This document shows, one piece after another, positions 1 through 10,619 of a DNA stretch of 64,000 nt. The notes below the pieces were generated by a model. It did no database searches. It was not told the origin of the DNA and saw only the letters and a list, made by a program, of their open reading frames with translations. Source of the stretch: Kibdelosporangium sp. MJ126-NF4 (lineage in GTDB: Bacteria; Actinomycetota; Actinomycetes; Mycobacteriales; Pseudonocardiaceae); NCBI RefSeq assembly GCF_000826545.1, contig NZ_CDME01000015.1, positions 326,207 to 390,206 on the forward strand, given 5' to 3'. Every line of letters starts with the position of its first letter. Within the stretch, counting starts at the first letter, position 1. A program made the translations under genes and the position numbers.

Positions 1-1605
1 CTGGCGGCCGAGCTTGAGCTGCCCGAAGAGGTCCAGGGCCGCCTGGCCCGCCTCCTCGGCGTGGGCCAGCCTGCCGAGGCGCAGGAGGATGTGTGCACGC
101 AGGGAATGCGCCTGCGCGGCGGCGACCGGCACCTCACGGCTGGCAGTGACCGCGAGCGCGTCGTCGCACAGCTTCAGCGCGGCTTCGAGCTCGTCGGCGA
201 TCATCAACGCGATCACGATGTGGGTGAAGGCCGCGCGGTCGATGACGTCACCGCCCGCGCTCTCCGCCAGCCGTGGCGGCACGGCCGCGGCCAGCGTGGC
301 CACACGACCGGAGTCCTCGCCACGCAGACACTCGCGATACGCCCGCAGCGCGGCGAGGAGCAGCCCGTTCTGGGCCGACATGGCCGGTTCGGCGCACAGC
401 CGGGCCAGCCGAGGCGCCAGGTCCGTGTCGACGCACGACTCCTCGATGATCAGCCTGGACGCGTACAGCTGCAGCGAATGCCCGAGATCGGGATCGGCCT
501 GCACGACCGCATCGGCCGCAGTGTCCAGCGCCGTCACCGCTCGGTGGCGGTCCTGGCGGTTGGCGATCTCGTAGGCCTGTGCGAGCGTGCGCCTCGCGTC
601 GGCGACCGGGTCGGCACCCAGGTCGGCACTGTGATCCGGGCCGTGGTCCGGGCTGCGCTCGCGGCGAGCGGCGGACAGGAACCGGGCGGCCCGGCCGTGC
701 GCGACCTCCCGTTCGGGACTGCTGATGGTGTACCGCAGGGCTTTGGCCGCGATCGGATACGTGATCGCCAGTGGTTCCCCCGCGACGAAACCGAGTTCGC
801 CGAGTGTGGCCGCGGCCACCATGCCCCGTTCGGTGCTGAGCCCGGCGGCAGCCGCGGCGAGCGGAATCGTTGACTTGTCAATCAGGGCGACGGCCTTGGC
901 CATGGCGAGCACGTCGTCGCCGTGCCAGCGCAGCCGCGGCACCAGGCTGATCGCGACCGCACCCGCCGCGGCGTCGATCCCCTCCGCCGTCATGGGTTCG
1001 CGCGCCGCGAGCAGTTCCCTCAGCAGGTACGGGTTGCCGCCGGTGGCCGCGTGGCACGCGGCGACGTACTCCGCGGGCGCCGGGCCGATCATCCTGGCGC
1101 AGCCGCCGAGTTCGAGGCCGCGCAGCCTGATCCGCGCGAGCGGCCCGATCAACTCGTTGACCAGGCCGGAACGCGCAGGCCCGGTGGTGAGGACCATGCT
1201 GACCGGCAGGTCGGCCATCCGGTGGTGGACGAAAGTCAGCCACCGCACGGACTGCTCGTCGGCTTTGTCCACGTTGTCCACACCGACGAAGATCGGCTGC
1301 TGCGCCGCGAGTGCGCGCAGATGCCGCGTGACGTGCCTGAGTACCGAGTGGACATCGCCGACCAGGTCAAGGCCGTCCAGCTTGCCGGGGAAAAGCTGGT
1401 CGACGACACCGAACGGGAGAGCGGTCTCCCCCGCCGTCGCGGTCGCTGTCCGCACGGCGAATCCGGCCGCCTGCGCCTGCCGTGCCATTTCGGCGAGCAA
1501 CGAGCTCTTGCCCGTTCCGAGTGTGCCGTCGACGCACGTAATTCGATGCCGCACACGTGCCTTCAAATCAGGCAGACCATTTCCGACATCGAGAACACCG
1601 GTCAT
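1..1605 (-). CDS. LuxR/LAL-type ATPase regulator, 3' end outside window
   Basis: The first 535 codons run from an ATG at 1605 to the left edge without a stop. Residues 27-34 form a Walker A P-loop (GTLGTGKS) directly at the N-terminus, as in MalT/LAL regulators. It is followed by an AAA-like ATPase region (VGVDNVDKADE resembles Walker B) and an alpha-helical, TPR-like stretch rich in Ala, Leu and Arg from about residue 300 on. LAL proteins are usually 850-950 residues and end in a LuxR helix-turn-helix, which here would lie outside the window. The role as an ATP-dependent transcription activator is therefore inferred from the N-terminal half. The effector is unknown. The gene faces away from a 364-base spacer. 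Confidence 0.8.
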   Translation of the reverse strand, partial: MTGVLDVGNGLPDLKARVRHRITCVDGTLGTGKSSLLAEMARQAQAAGFAVRTATATAGETALPFGVVDQLFPGKLDGLDLVGDVHSVLRHVTRHLRALAAQQPIFVGVDNVDKADEQSVRWLTFVHHRMADLPVSMVLTTGPARSGLVNELIGPLARIRLRGLELGGCARMIGPAPAEYVAACHAATGGNPYLLRELLAAREPMTAEGIDAAAGAVAISLVPRLRWHGDDVLAMAKAVALIDKSTIPLAAAAAGLSTERGMVAAATLGELGFVAGEPLAITYPIAAKALRYTISSPEREVAHGRAARFLSAARRERSPDHGPDHSADLGADPVADARRTLAQAYEIANRQDRHRAVTALDTAADAVVQADPDLGHSLQLYASRLIIEESCVDTDLAPRLARLCAEPAMSAQNGLLLAALRAYRECLRGEDSGRVATLAAAVPPRLAESAGGDVIDRAAFTHIVIALMIADELEAALKLCDDALAVTASREVPVAAAQAHSLRAHILLRLGRLAHAEEAGQAALDLFGQLKLGRQ

Positions 1606-1969
1606 CCGAATTACCCCCGGGTCAAGGTGCGTAAATAATATCACCCCACCGATTCCGGGGGACCCAACAAAATGGCATAACTCCACGATTATGCCTTGAC
1701 GGACACCGGCCCGGTACGTCACCCGATAGCAGGAACGCATGCAGCACAGCTATATCCAGTACAGCGGCGGAGGAAGCCCCGCCGGGCCGGTCGGTCACGC
1801 CGAGGCCTGGCAGTACCCGGCGAACGGGTGCGACCTACACCCAAGTGTGCCGGTCGTCGGCACACGCTAAACGAAAGTAGGTTAATCGCCCGACCGCGCC
1901 CTTGTAGGCTACGCCCCCGAGAGCAACCCCCAGCCAATGTCCCGGTTCAGCAAAGAAATCGAATAGTCA
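1606..1969. other. Intergenic spacer upstream of two divergent genes
   Basis: This 364-base spacer separates the divergent LAL regulator and HAD-like gene. Short open frames cross it, but they lack ribosome-binding sites and have frameshadow-like Arg/Pro-rich composition, so I call none. It is locally richer in A and T near 1630-1700, and that stretch holds one perfect inverted repeat, listed separately. It presumably carries both promoters. I cannot place -10/-35 boxes with confidence. Confidence 0.5.
1674..1695. promoter_or_regulatory. Inverted repeat ggcataa-8-ttatgcc
   Basis: Perfect 7-base arms (GGCATAA at 1674-1680, TTATGCC at 1689-1695) are separated by 8 bases, about 70 bases upstream of the LAL regulator start. 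The size and position suit an operator. It is too short and lacks the GC stem expected for an actinobacterial terminator. No second copy was seen in the window. Confidence 0.35.
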
Positions 1970-2692
1970 ATGCCTACGCTCGCCGACATGTATGACGGAT
2001 TTCTGTTCGAACTGGAAGGACTCCTGGACCGACACACCGGCGTGATCCCGTTCGTGGCCGACACGGTCGACCGGTTGTACCCCCTCGCCTTCGTGAGCGC
2101 CACGCGCACACCGTCGGACGCGGCCTCGCTGCTGGCCAGCCTGGACATCGACGTCGACGAGGCACAGGTGGTGACCCAGTCGCAGGCGTCCGCCCGACTG
2201 CTCGGCGGTCTGGTTCCGGCCCAACGAGACGAGTTCGTCCTCGGCCCGCGCAGCACCGGCACGGTGTCGTACCACGCGCTGATCCGCGAGGCCATCCGCC
2301 GCACAGCAGCGTGGTATCCGCTCGCGATCAGCCAGTCCATGGCGTTCGTCGCCGCCGCACGGGAAATCCACGTCCCCAGCGTGCTTGTGCTCAACGCGAC
2401 GGCCGACTTACGCGCGTTACTCCTGATCCCGCCGGAGAAGCGACCGACCTTCGTCGCGACCGATCTGCGGGATCTGTTCCGCCACCAGCCGATCGTGGAC
2501 TTCGACGCGCGTCACTGGGAATGCGAGGGCTGGATCGCGACCGTGACGAACAGCCGGTTGCGGCTGTATCCGGGCCCGTCGTCGACACTCGGCGCCGGGG
2601 CACGGGTGCTGTGCGCGGCGGCGTGGAACTTCCGTGGCGCGGACCTGGACATCGAGTCGGCTGTGGACCTGTTCACTTCCCTTGCTGCTTGA
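1970..2692 (+). CDS. Degenerate NagD-type HAD-like protein
   Basis: 240 aa. The N-terminus follows the NagD/phosphoglycolate-phosphatase pattern of the HAD superfamily. A hydrophobic beta strand leads into the phosphatase loop, followed by the FVSATRTPSDAASLL block that corresponds to the family's TNNSSRTPEE region, and a VVTQSQASARLL helix. The loop itself reads F-E-L-E-G (residues 13-17) where active enzymes have D-x-D. Both the nucleophile and the acid/base Asp are therefore Glu, and classical phosphatase activity is unlikely. The C-terminal half is weakly conserved. It could be a binding or regulatory pseudo-enzyme. The start at 1970 has no clear Shine-Dalgarno; the ATG at 1988 is an alternative. 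Its 3' end overlaps the convergent lipoprotein gene by 20 bases. Confidence 0.6.
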   Translation: MPTLADMYDGFLFELEGLLDRHTGVIPFVADTVDRLYPLAFVSATRTPSDAASLLASLDIDVDEAQVVTQSQASARLLGGLVPAQRDEFVLGPRSTGTVSYHALIREAIRRTAAWYPLAISQSMAFVAAAREIHVPSVLVLNATADLRALLLIPPEKRPTFVATDLRDLFRHQPIVDFDARHWECEGWIATVTNSRLRLYPGPSSTLGAGARVLCAAAWNFRGADLDIESAVDLFTSLAA

Positions 2693-3095
2693 ACACGACG
2701 AAGTCGTCCTCGTCGCCGCACAGCACGAGTTTGACGTCGCCGGTGAGGCCGCTCGGGCTGCGGTACGTGACCAGCGAGCCGTTCTGCTCACCCTGGGTCC
2801 ACCCACGCGCGGTGACCACCTTGGCGATCTCCTGCTTGACGAGCTCGGGGTCCGCGTCGATGACGGCGGCGACCTCGACGGCATCGCCCTTCTGCTTGCC
2901 TCTCGGTTCCTGCACGCTGTCGACCGGCAGCGGCGGCACCGGGTCCGGCTTGAACTCGTCGACCGGCAGGCCCGTCGCCATGACGTCCTTGGCCCCCTGG
3001 CACTTCTGCATTTTGTCCGAATCCGCACGCACCGGCGTCGCACACCCCGCGAGCACCAGCGCGAGCAGGATCACAAGGATCCGCCCCACCTGCAT
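2673..3095 (-). CDS. Small secreted lipoprotein, function unknown
   Basis: 140 aa. The N-terminus is a lipoprotein signal peptide: MQVGR, a hydrophobic core, then the lipobox LAGC with Cys at residue 18, so the mature protein should be anchored to the outer face of the membrane. The remainder is a small soluble domain with two further Cys residues (one near residue 32, one near 126), which could form a disulfide. It reads as a typical actinomycete surface lipoprotein and I recognise no named family. It lies 75 bases downstream of the MBL-fold gene on the same strand, so it may be the last gene of that transcript. It overlaps the HAD-like gene tail to tail. Confidence 0.7.
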   Translation of the reverse strand: MQVGRILVILLALVLAGCATPVRADSDKMQKCQGAKDVMATGLPVDEFKPDPVPPLPVDSVQEPRGKQKGDAVEVAAVIDADPELVKQEIAKVVTARGWTQGEQNGSLVTYRSPSGLTGDVKLVLCGDEDDFVVFKQQGK

Positions 3096-3170
3096 GGGCC
3101 CGACCTTATCCGGACGATCACATCCGCGCCGGGAATTTGCCGAACATCACGGCACAGCCCCAGGGCGGTC

Positions 3171-4091
3171 TCAGAGCGCGCAGGCCAGCGGGCCACCTTT
3201 GTACGTCATCGCGTCGGTGATCGAGGCCATCAGGTCCATCTCGGTGTTCGTGGCCTCCGCGTACGCGCGGTGCAGGTTGAGCACGATGCGTTCGGCGTCC
3301 GGCAGGGACGCGAACTCGCCGAGGTCGCAGTCCTTGGCCGCGTCCAGCGGCGACCAGCCGCGGTCGAGTCCCGCAGCCGCCGTGGCCTGAACCAGCTTGT
3401 AGTAACGGGTGTGGGTGTCCAGCACCTCGCCGAACTCGGGGCCGTCGATGAGTGGGCCGTGGCCCGGCACGATGTGCGAGGCCGGGAAGTTGCGCATCCA
3501 TTCCAGCGACCGCACAGCGCCGGTCACCGAGCCCATGAACACCAGCGGGGTGACCTTGTTGAAGATCAGGTCGCCGGTGAACAGCACCCTGGCCGACGGC
3601 ACCCACGCGACCGCGTCGCCCGGGGTGTGCGCGCCGTAGCCGGGGTGTTCGAGCGAAACAGCGATCTCGCCGGCGTGCACGGTCAGCGACGAGTCAAAGG
3701 TCACAGTGGCCGCGCGGATCTCCGAGATCTGCCAGTCCGGCGCAGGCGACCAGACCGGCGGCGTGTTCTTCAGGATGAAGTCCGCGAGCAGTCCGTCCCG
3801 TGTCAGCGTGTGGGACACGATCGTCGTCGACGAGGGCAGCAGGGCGTTGCCGTACGTGTGGTCGCCGTGCAGGTGCGTGTTCACCGCGATGTCGATGGAC
3901 GCGCCGTTGGTCGCCGCCGCAACCGCCTCCAGGAACAGGGAAGTACGGCGGCGCGTGGCGCACGTGTCGATCAGGACGACCGATGAGCCGTCGTGGATCA
4001 CGCCCGCGTTGTTGAGCCACCAAGAGCCGTCGGGCTGGACCCACGCGTGGACCCCGGTAGCCACTTCGTGCAATGCCGGTGTTTCGCTCAT
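3171..4091 (-). CDS. MBL-fold metallo-hydrolase
   Basis: 306 aa metallo-beta-lactamase fold protein. The metal-binding motif HLHGDH is at residues 73-78, preceded by VVLIDT. The later ligands are visible as HTPGD, LFTGDLIFN and VPGHGP, so the di-metal site looks complete. There is no signal peptide, so it is probably cytoplasmic. The C-terminal 90 residues are helical, as in MBL enzymes that act on thioesters, lactones or glyoxal-type substrates, but the substrate cannot be read from sequence. It starts 11 bases after the stop of the EndoQ-helicase fusion and is very likely co-transcribed with it. That gives a possible but unproven link to nucleic-acid metabolism. Confidence 0.85.
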   Translation of the reverse strand: MSETPALHEVATGVHAWVQPDGSWWLNNAGVIHDGSSVVLIDTCATRRRTSLFLEAVAAATNGASIDIAVNTHLHGDHTYGNALLPSSTTIVSHTLTRDGLLADFILKNTPPVWSPAPDWQISEIRAATVTFDSSLTVHAGEIAVSLEHPGYGAHTPGDAVAWVPSARVLFTGDLIFNKVTPLVFMGSVTGAVRSLEWMRNFPASHIVPGHGPLIDGPEFGEVLDTHTRYYKLVQATAAAGLDRGWSPLDAAKDCDLGEFASLPDAERIVLNLHRAYAEATNTEMDLMASITDAMTYKGGPLACAL

Positions 4092-4102
4092 AGCGGTACA
4101 AC

Positions 4103-7165
<3,063 letters not shown>

Positions 7166-7315
7166 CGCCGGATCCTGCCATGTGCGCGACAAAAACCCAC
7201 GGAGGGTCGGCAGCCTGTCTTGAATGATCATGCAAGTTCCACGTGGATCCGCGAAGATCCACCGATCGGACAACCAATCGGTTGATGTCCGGAGACCGCC
7301 GTCCCGGTGACGATG

Positions 7316-8749
7316 ATGGCCATGGTCAGCCGTCGCGCACTGCTCGGTGCCGCATCAGCAGGAACGTTTTCCCTCGTCATGGGCGGTACAGCCGTTGGGG
7401 GGACGCTCGGGAAAGCGGCGACGAGGCCATTGCCGGGATGGTTCGACGAGGTCAAGCTGGGCATCTTCGTCCACTGGAACGCGTCGGCCATCCCGGCGTT
7501 CGCCCCGGTGCATCTGCTGCGCGACCTGGCCATGCCGGGCGCGCCGGACGTACCACTACGCCTGCAGCAGCAGATGTGGCGCACGCTGCCGTACGCGGAG
7601 ATGTACCAGAACACCATGGCCGTTCCGGGCAGCGAAACGAGCCGCTACCACGCCGAGCACCACGGCTCGATGCCGTATGACGGGTTCGTCGAGCAGTTTC
7701 GTGACCAGATGGTCCCCGGGTGGGACCCGCGGCCGTGGGCGGAACTGTTCCAGCAGGCCGGGGCCGGATACGTGGTGCTGACCACGAAGACCGAGGACGG
7801 GTTCCTGCTCTGGCCGAGCGAACACACCAACCCGAACAAGCGCGGCTGGCAGTCGTCCCGTGACGTGGTCGGTGAACTGGCCGACGCGGTCCGGGCGCGT
7901 GGGCTGCGGTTCGGTGCGTACTACTCCGAGGGAATGGACTGGACCTTCGGCGGTCTGCCGATCACCGACAACACCAAGCTGATCGAGGCACTGCCGCAGG
8001 GCGAGCGGTACGCCCGCTACACCGACGCGCACTGGCGTGAACTCATCAGCCGGTACCGCCCGAGCGTGCTGTGGAACGACTACGGCTTCCTGCCCAACCC
8101 GGACGCCGAGGCGCTGTTCGAGGCCTACTACGCCGCGGTGCCGGACGGTCTGGTCAACGACCGCTTCGACATGGGCAAGCCGCTGCCCGCGGACTTCGTC
8201 ACGCTGGAGTACGCCGAGACGACCGGACCGGCCGACCGCAAGTGGGAGGCGTGCCGGGGAATCGGAACCTCGTTCGGGTACAACAGGATGGAGTCCGACG
8301 GGAGTTACCTGAGCGAGACCGAGTTGGTGCACCTGTTCGTCGACATCGTCGCGCACGGCGGCAACCTGCTGCTCAACGTCGGACCGACCGGCACCGGCCA
8401 GATCCCGCCGCAGCAGCGACAACGTCTGCTCGCCCTCGGAAGGTGGTTGCGCGCCAACGGTGAGGCGATCTACCGGACGCGGCCCTGGGAACGCGCCAAG
8501 GGAATCACCAGCATGGGACGGCAGATTCGGTACACGTCGTCACAGAACACGGTGAACGCGATCGTCCTGGACAGCCCCGGCCCGGCGGTGGACATCGACC
8601 TGACGCCCGCCCGGCACGCGACGATCACACTGGCGGGAGGCAAGGACAGGCTGCGCTGGGAGCCGACTCTGCACGGTGCCCGCGTCCACCTGCCACGCGA
8701 CGCGGGTCGTCAGCCCGCCTACGCGTTGCGGGTGCGGGACGCCAGATAG
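7316..8749 (+). CDS. Secreted GH29-like alpha-L-fucosidase, atypical active site
   Basis: 477 aa. The start has a Tat-type signal (SRRALLGAASAG), so the protein is probably exported folded. The body is a GH29 barrel: KLGIFVHWNASAIPAF near residue 50, YVVLTTKTEDGFLLWPS near 155, and WNDYG near 254, where Asp 255 aligns with the GH29 nucleophile. The C-terminal region includes the family's HGGNLLLNVGPTGTG. Typical fucosidases have KHHDGF; here the pair of substrate-contacting His residues is replaced by Thr-Glu (KTEDGF), so the sugar or linkage may differ. ATG 7316 was chosen for a GGTGA 5 bases upstream; GTG 7307, ATG 7313 and ATG 7322 are possible. It stands alone, convergent with a TetR gene. 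Confidence 0.85.
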   Translation: MAMVSRRALLGAASAGTFSLVMGGTAVGGTLGKAATRPLPGWFDEVKLGIFVHWNASAIPAFAPVHLLRDLAMPGAPDVPLRLQQQMWRTLPYAEMYQNTMAVPGSETSRYHAEHHGSMPYDGFVEQFRDQMVPGWDPRPWAELFQQAGAGYVVLTTKTEDGFLLWPSEHTNPNKRGWQSSRDVVGELADAVRARGLRFGAYYSEGMDWTFGGLPITDNTKLIEALPQGERYARYTDAHWRELISRYRPSVLWNDYGFLPNPDAEALFEAYYAAVPDGLVNDRFDMGKPLPADFVTLEYAETTGPADRKWEACRGIGTSFGYNRMESDGSYLSETELVHLFVDIVAHGGNLLLNVGPTGTGQIPPQQRQRLLALGRWLRANGEAIYRTRPWERAKGITSMGRQIRYTSSQNTVNAIVLDSPGPAVDIDLTPARHATITLAGGKDRLRWEPTLHGARVHLPRDAGRQPAYALRVRDAR

Positions 8750-8774
8750 TTCAGCAGTTGGACAGTTCAGCTTT

Positions 8775-8791
8775 TTGGCACTGAGTGTCAA
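8775..8791. promoter_or_regulatory. Second TetR-type palindrome, 3' of tetR
   Basis: TTGGCACTGAGTGTCAA is an imperfect palindrome with the same core (GGCACTGAGTG) as the perfect site at 9522-9540. It lies between the convergent ends of the fucosidase and the TetR gene, 9 bases beyond the tetR stop. Binding by the same TetR is inferred from similarity. Its position away from any visible start is odd. Confidence 0.5.
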
Positions 8792-8799
8792 GGTAGGGG

Positions 8800-9492
8800 T
8801 CAGCGTTCGAGCGCGTCTTCGATCCGGCTCATCACGTTGGCGAGCGGCATGCCCCGGCGCATCACCGCGACCACGACGTCGTCGACGTCGTCGGCACGCG
8901 CCGCCGTCACTCCCAGTGTCTCCCTGATATACCGGAAGGCACGGTCGGCTTTGCCGAGAACGTCCCCTGTGCCGCCTGCCTTGAGGTACTGCCGCAGAAC
9001 GTGGTTGTGCGCGGCGACCACCGCCGAACCGGCCACCTCGGCCCATAAGGCGCCGTCCGGTTCGTCACCGACCCGGTCGACCAGATAGCGGGTGACGGCG
9101 ATGTGATAGCTGTGCGCGCTCGCGATCTCGCGGGAGCGCAGCTGCGGGAAATCCCTCGTCAAGCGGTACCGCCGTACTGCGATAACGCCCTCGGCGAGGT
9201 ACGCCTCGAGCACACCGTGCACGGCGCGGCACGCCACCGCGAGCGGCGGCTCGTCGTGGGGAGCGGACGCGAAGACCTCCGCGACGCGCAACAGCCGGGC
9301 CTCGTGGTCGGGGAAGATCACGTCTTCCTTCGACGGGAAGTAGCGGAAGAAGGTCCGCCTGCCCACTCCGGCCGCCGCGGCGATCTCGTCGACGGTCGTC
9401 TCCTCGTACCCCTTCGTCAGGAAAAGGTCGATCGCGGCCGCCGTGAGCGCGTCGCGGACCCGTTTCCTGCGGTCGGGCGCCCCGCTCGTCAT
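8800..9492 (-). CDS. TetR-family transcriptional regulator
   Basis: 230 aa from ATG 9492. Residues 10-60 form a classical TetR DNA-binding domain, ending in the recognition helix (VGRRTFFRYFPSKEDV). The C-terminal ligand and dimer domain ends in SRIEDALER and is not diagnostic. The sequence resembles regulators bound to TGGCACT-type palindromes in actinobacteria, and exactly such a palindrome (9522-9540) lies 30 bases upstream of its start. It is divergent from a 70-aa Cys/His-rich gene. Autorepression and control of that small gene are the simple inference. The ligand is unknown. Confidence 0.9.
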   Translation of the reverse strand: MTSGAPDRRKRVRDALTAAAIDLFLTKGYEETTVDEIAAAAGVGRRTFFRYFPSKEDVIFPDHEARLLRVAEVFASAPHDEPPLAVACRAVHGVLEAYLAEGVIAVRRYRLTRDFPQLRSREIASAHSYHIAVTRYLVDRVGDEPDGALWAEVAGSAVVAAHNHVLRQYLKAGGTGDVLGKADRAFRYIRETLGVTAARADDVDDVVVAVMRRGMPLANVMSRIEDALER

Positions 9493-9521
9493 GACCGAAA
9501 AAGTAGCACGGGGTGTTGCGC

Positions 9522-9540
9522 AATGGCACTGAGTGCCATT
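9522..9540. promoter_or_regulatory. Perfect palindromic operator between tetR and small gene
   Basis: AATGGCACTGAGTGCCATT is a perfect 19-base palindrome centred on one G. It sits in the 83-base divergent spacer between the TetR start (9492) and the small gene start (9576). The symmetry and location are those of a TetR operator. Confidence 0.8.
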
Positions 9541-9575
9541 AGTGTGTTGAGTCACGCTCACCAACGGAGGTCGCG

Positions 9576-9788
9576 ATGAACCCCAGCACCGCTTGCCTGT
9601 GCGTCTGCGCCCCAGCCGGCCATCACCACAGCACGTGCCAGTCCACCGCAGAACCTGGTCTGAGCGTGGCCTTGAGCCAATCCGTGACCAGGCCCATCCG
9701 AGTGCCTGCCTGCCGCCCCTGCTACGAGGCCGTCCGGCGCGCGCTCTGGGCTGGCGTCGGGCTGCGCCTGCACCCCGCAAGTGTCTGA
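9576..9788 (+). CDS. 70-aa Cys/His-rich small protein
   Basis: The reading frame has an ideal start: GGAGG at 9566-9570, then 5 bases, then ATG. The first 15 residues hold C-L-C-V-C followed by a His triplet and a fourth Cys. A second pair, C-R-P-C, comes near residue 48. The spacing (CxC, HHH, C, CxxC) suggests metal binding, perhaps a small zinc ribbon. There is no signal peptide and no family I recognise. It is divergent from tetR with the palindrome between them, so repression by that TetR is likely. The 3' end is followed by a cluster of palindromic repeats. The start is well supported; the function is open. Confidence 0.65.
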   Translation: MNPSTACLCVCAPAGHHHSTCQSTAEPGLSVALSQSVTRPIRVPACRPCYEAVRRALWAGVGLRLHPASV

Positions 9789-9877
9789 GCGCACACCCGG
9801 GTCTGTTCACGCGGGGTGCCGGGTCGACGCTGGGCCCGGCACCCTGTTCGCTTCCGGCCTGCTCGAGCCGACCCCAC

Positions 9878-9977
9878 GCAACCAATGTGGCCTTCGGTGC
9901 ACCAGCCGCACCCAAGGCGGCCTTCGTTGCGCGAGTTGTAGCCGTGCACCAGCCGCAACCAAGGTGGCCTTCGTTGC
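9878..9977. repeat. Three copies of a 23-base imperfect palindrome
   Basis: Units occupy 9878-9900, 9908-9930 and 9955-9977. Each reads roughly GCAACCAAGG, three bases, CCTTCGTTGC, so each can form a hairpin with a small loop. The first two units start 30 bases apart. Four more copies lie at 38498-38625. Both clusters sit directly beyond the stop of a NarL-type response regulator gene and in no coding region. They may terminate transcription or be a non-autonomous repeat family. Confidence 0.8.
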
Positions 9978-9986
9978 AGTCCCGCC

Positions 9987-10619
9987 TCAGATCAGGCCGT
10001 GGTCGCGCGCGTAGATCGCCGCCTGGGTGCGGTCTCTCAGGCCCAGTCTGCCGAGGATGCGGGTGATGTGGTTCTTCACCGTTCCCTCGCTGAGGAACAG
10101 GCGTCCCGCGATCTCCTTGTTCGTCGCGCCGGACGCAATCAGCTTCAGTACGTCGGTTTCCCGGTCGGTCAGCGCGTCCACACGGTTCGGTGCCGGATGT
10201 GAGGTCAGTGCCGCCGCCACGTGCTGGGCCGCCGCGCTGTCGAGTTGTGTGACGCCCGCGTGCGTCAGGCGCACGGCCTCCGCGAGTTTCGCCGCTGGCA
10301 GGTCCTTGAGCAGGTAGCCCGCCGCGCCCGCGCGTAGTGCCTGCACCACATATTCCTCGTCGTCGAACGTCGTCAGCATCACGACTTTGCTGTCCGGTAC
10401 ACGGCTGCGGAGGATCGCGACCGCGTCCACGCCGTCCATCTCCGGCATGCGGACGTCCATCAGGATCACGTCCGGCTTCAGGGTGTGGGCCTGGTCTATC
10501 GCTTGCTTGCCGTCGGCCGCCGTTCCCACCACCGCGATACCCGGCTGGATGTCCAGCAGGGACGCGATTCCTTCCCTGACAAGCCTTTGGTCGTCGACGA
10601 CCAACACACGGACGGTCAT
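9987..10619 (-). CDS. NarL/FixJ-type response regulator
   Basis: 210 aa from ATG 10619. The receiver domain (1-120) has the acidic pair DD at 9-10, phosphoacceptor Asp 55 (VILMDVRMPEMDG) and the conserved K in LLKDLP. A LuxR-type helix-turn-helix follows from about 148 (LTDRETDVLKLIASG ... TVKNHITRIL). The start overlaps the stop of the upstream histidine kinase by 4 bases (ATGA), so the two are translated as a pair. The likely target is the divergent membrane protein at 11813, by analogy with DesK/DesR-like and LiaSR-like modules; this is inference. Confidence 0.93.
   Translation of the reverse strand: MTVRVLVVDDQRLVREGIASLLDIQPGIAVVGTAADGKQAIDQAHTLKPDVILMDVRMPEMDGVDAVAILRSRVPDSKVVMLTTFDDEEYVVQALRAGAAGYLLKDLPAAKLAEAVRLTHAGVTQLDSAAAQHVAAALTSHPAPNRVDALTDRETDVLKLIASGATNKEIAGRLFLSEGTVKNHITRILGRLGLRDRTQAAIYARDHGLI

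Noticed and set aside
7166..7273. EndoQ-helicase start at TTG 7273
   Set aside because: The GTG at 7165 has an AGGA at 7 bases and aligns with the N-terminus of stand-alone EndoQ; the longer form cannot be excluded.
9576..9788. Mycofactocin precursor peptide, because the TetR resembles regulators near mycofactocin genes
   Set aside because: The peptide lacks the conserved C-terminal motif of MftA and no mft maturation genes are nearby.
9878..9977. Possible short CRISPR array
   Set aside because: Repeats are palindromic, imperfect, only three, with 7- and 24-base spacers and no cas genes; same for 38498-38625.
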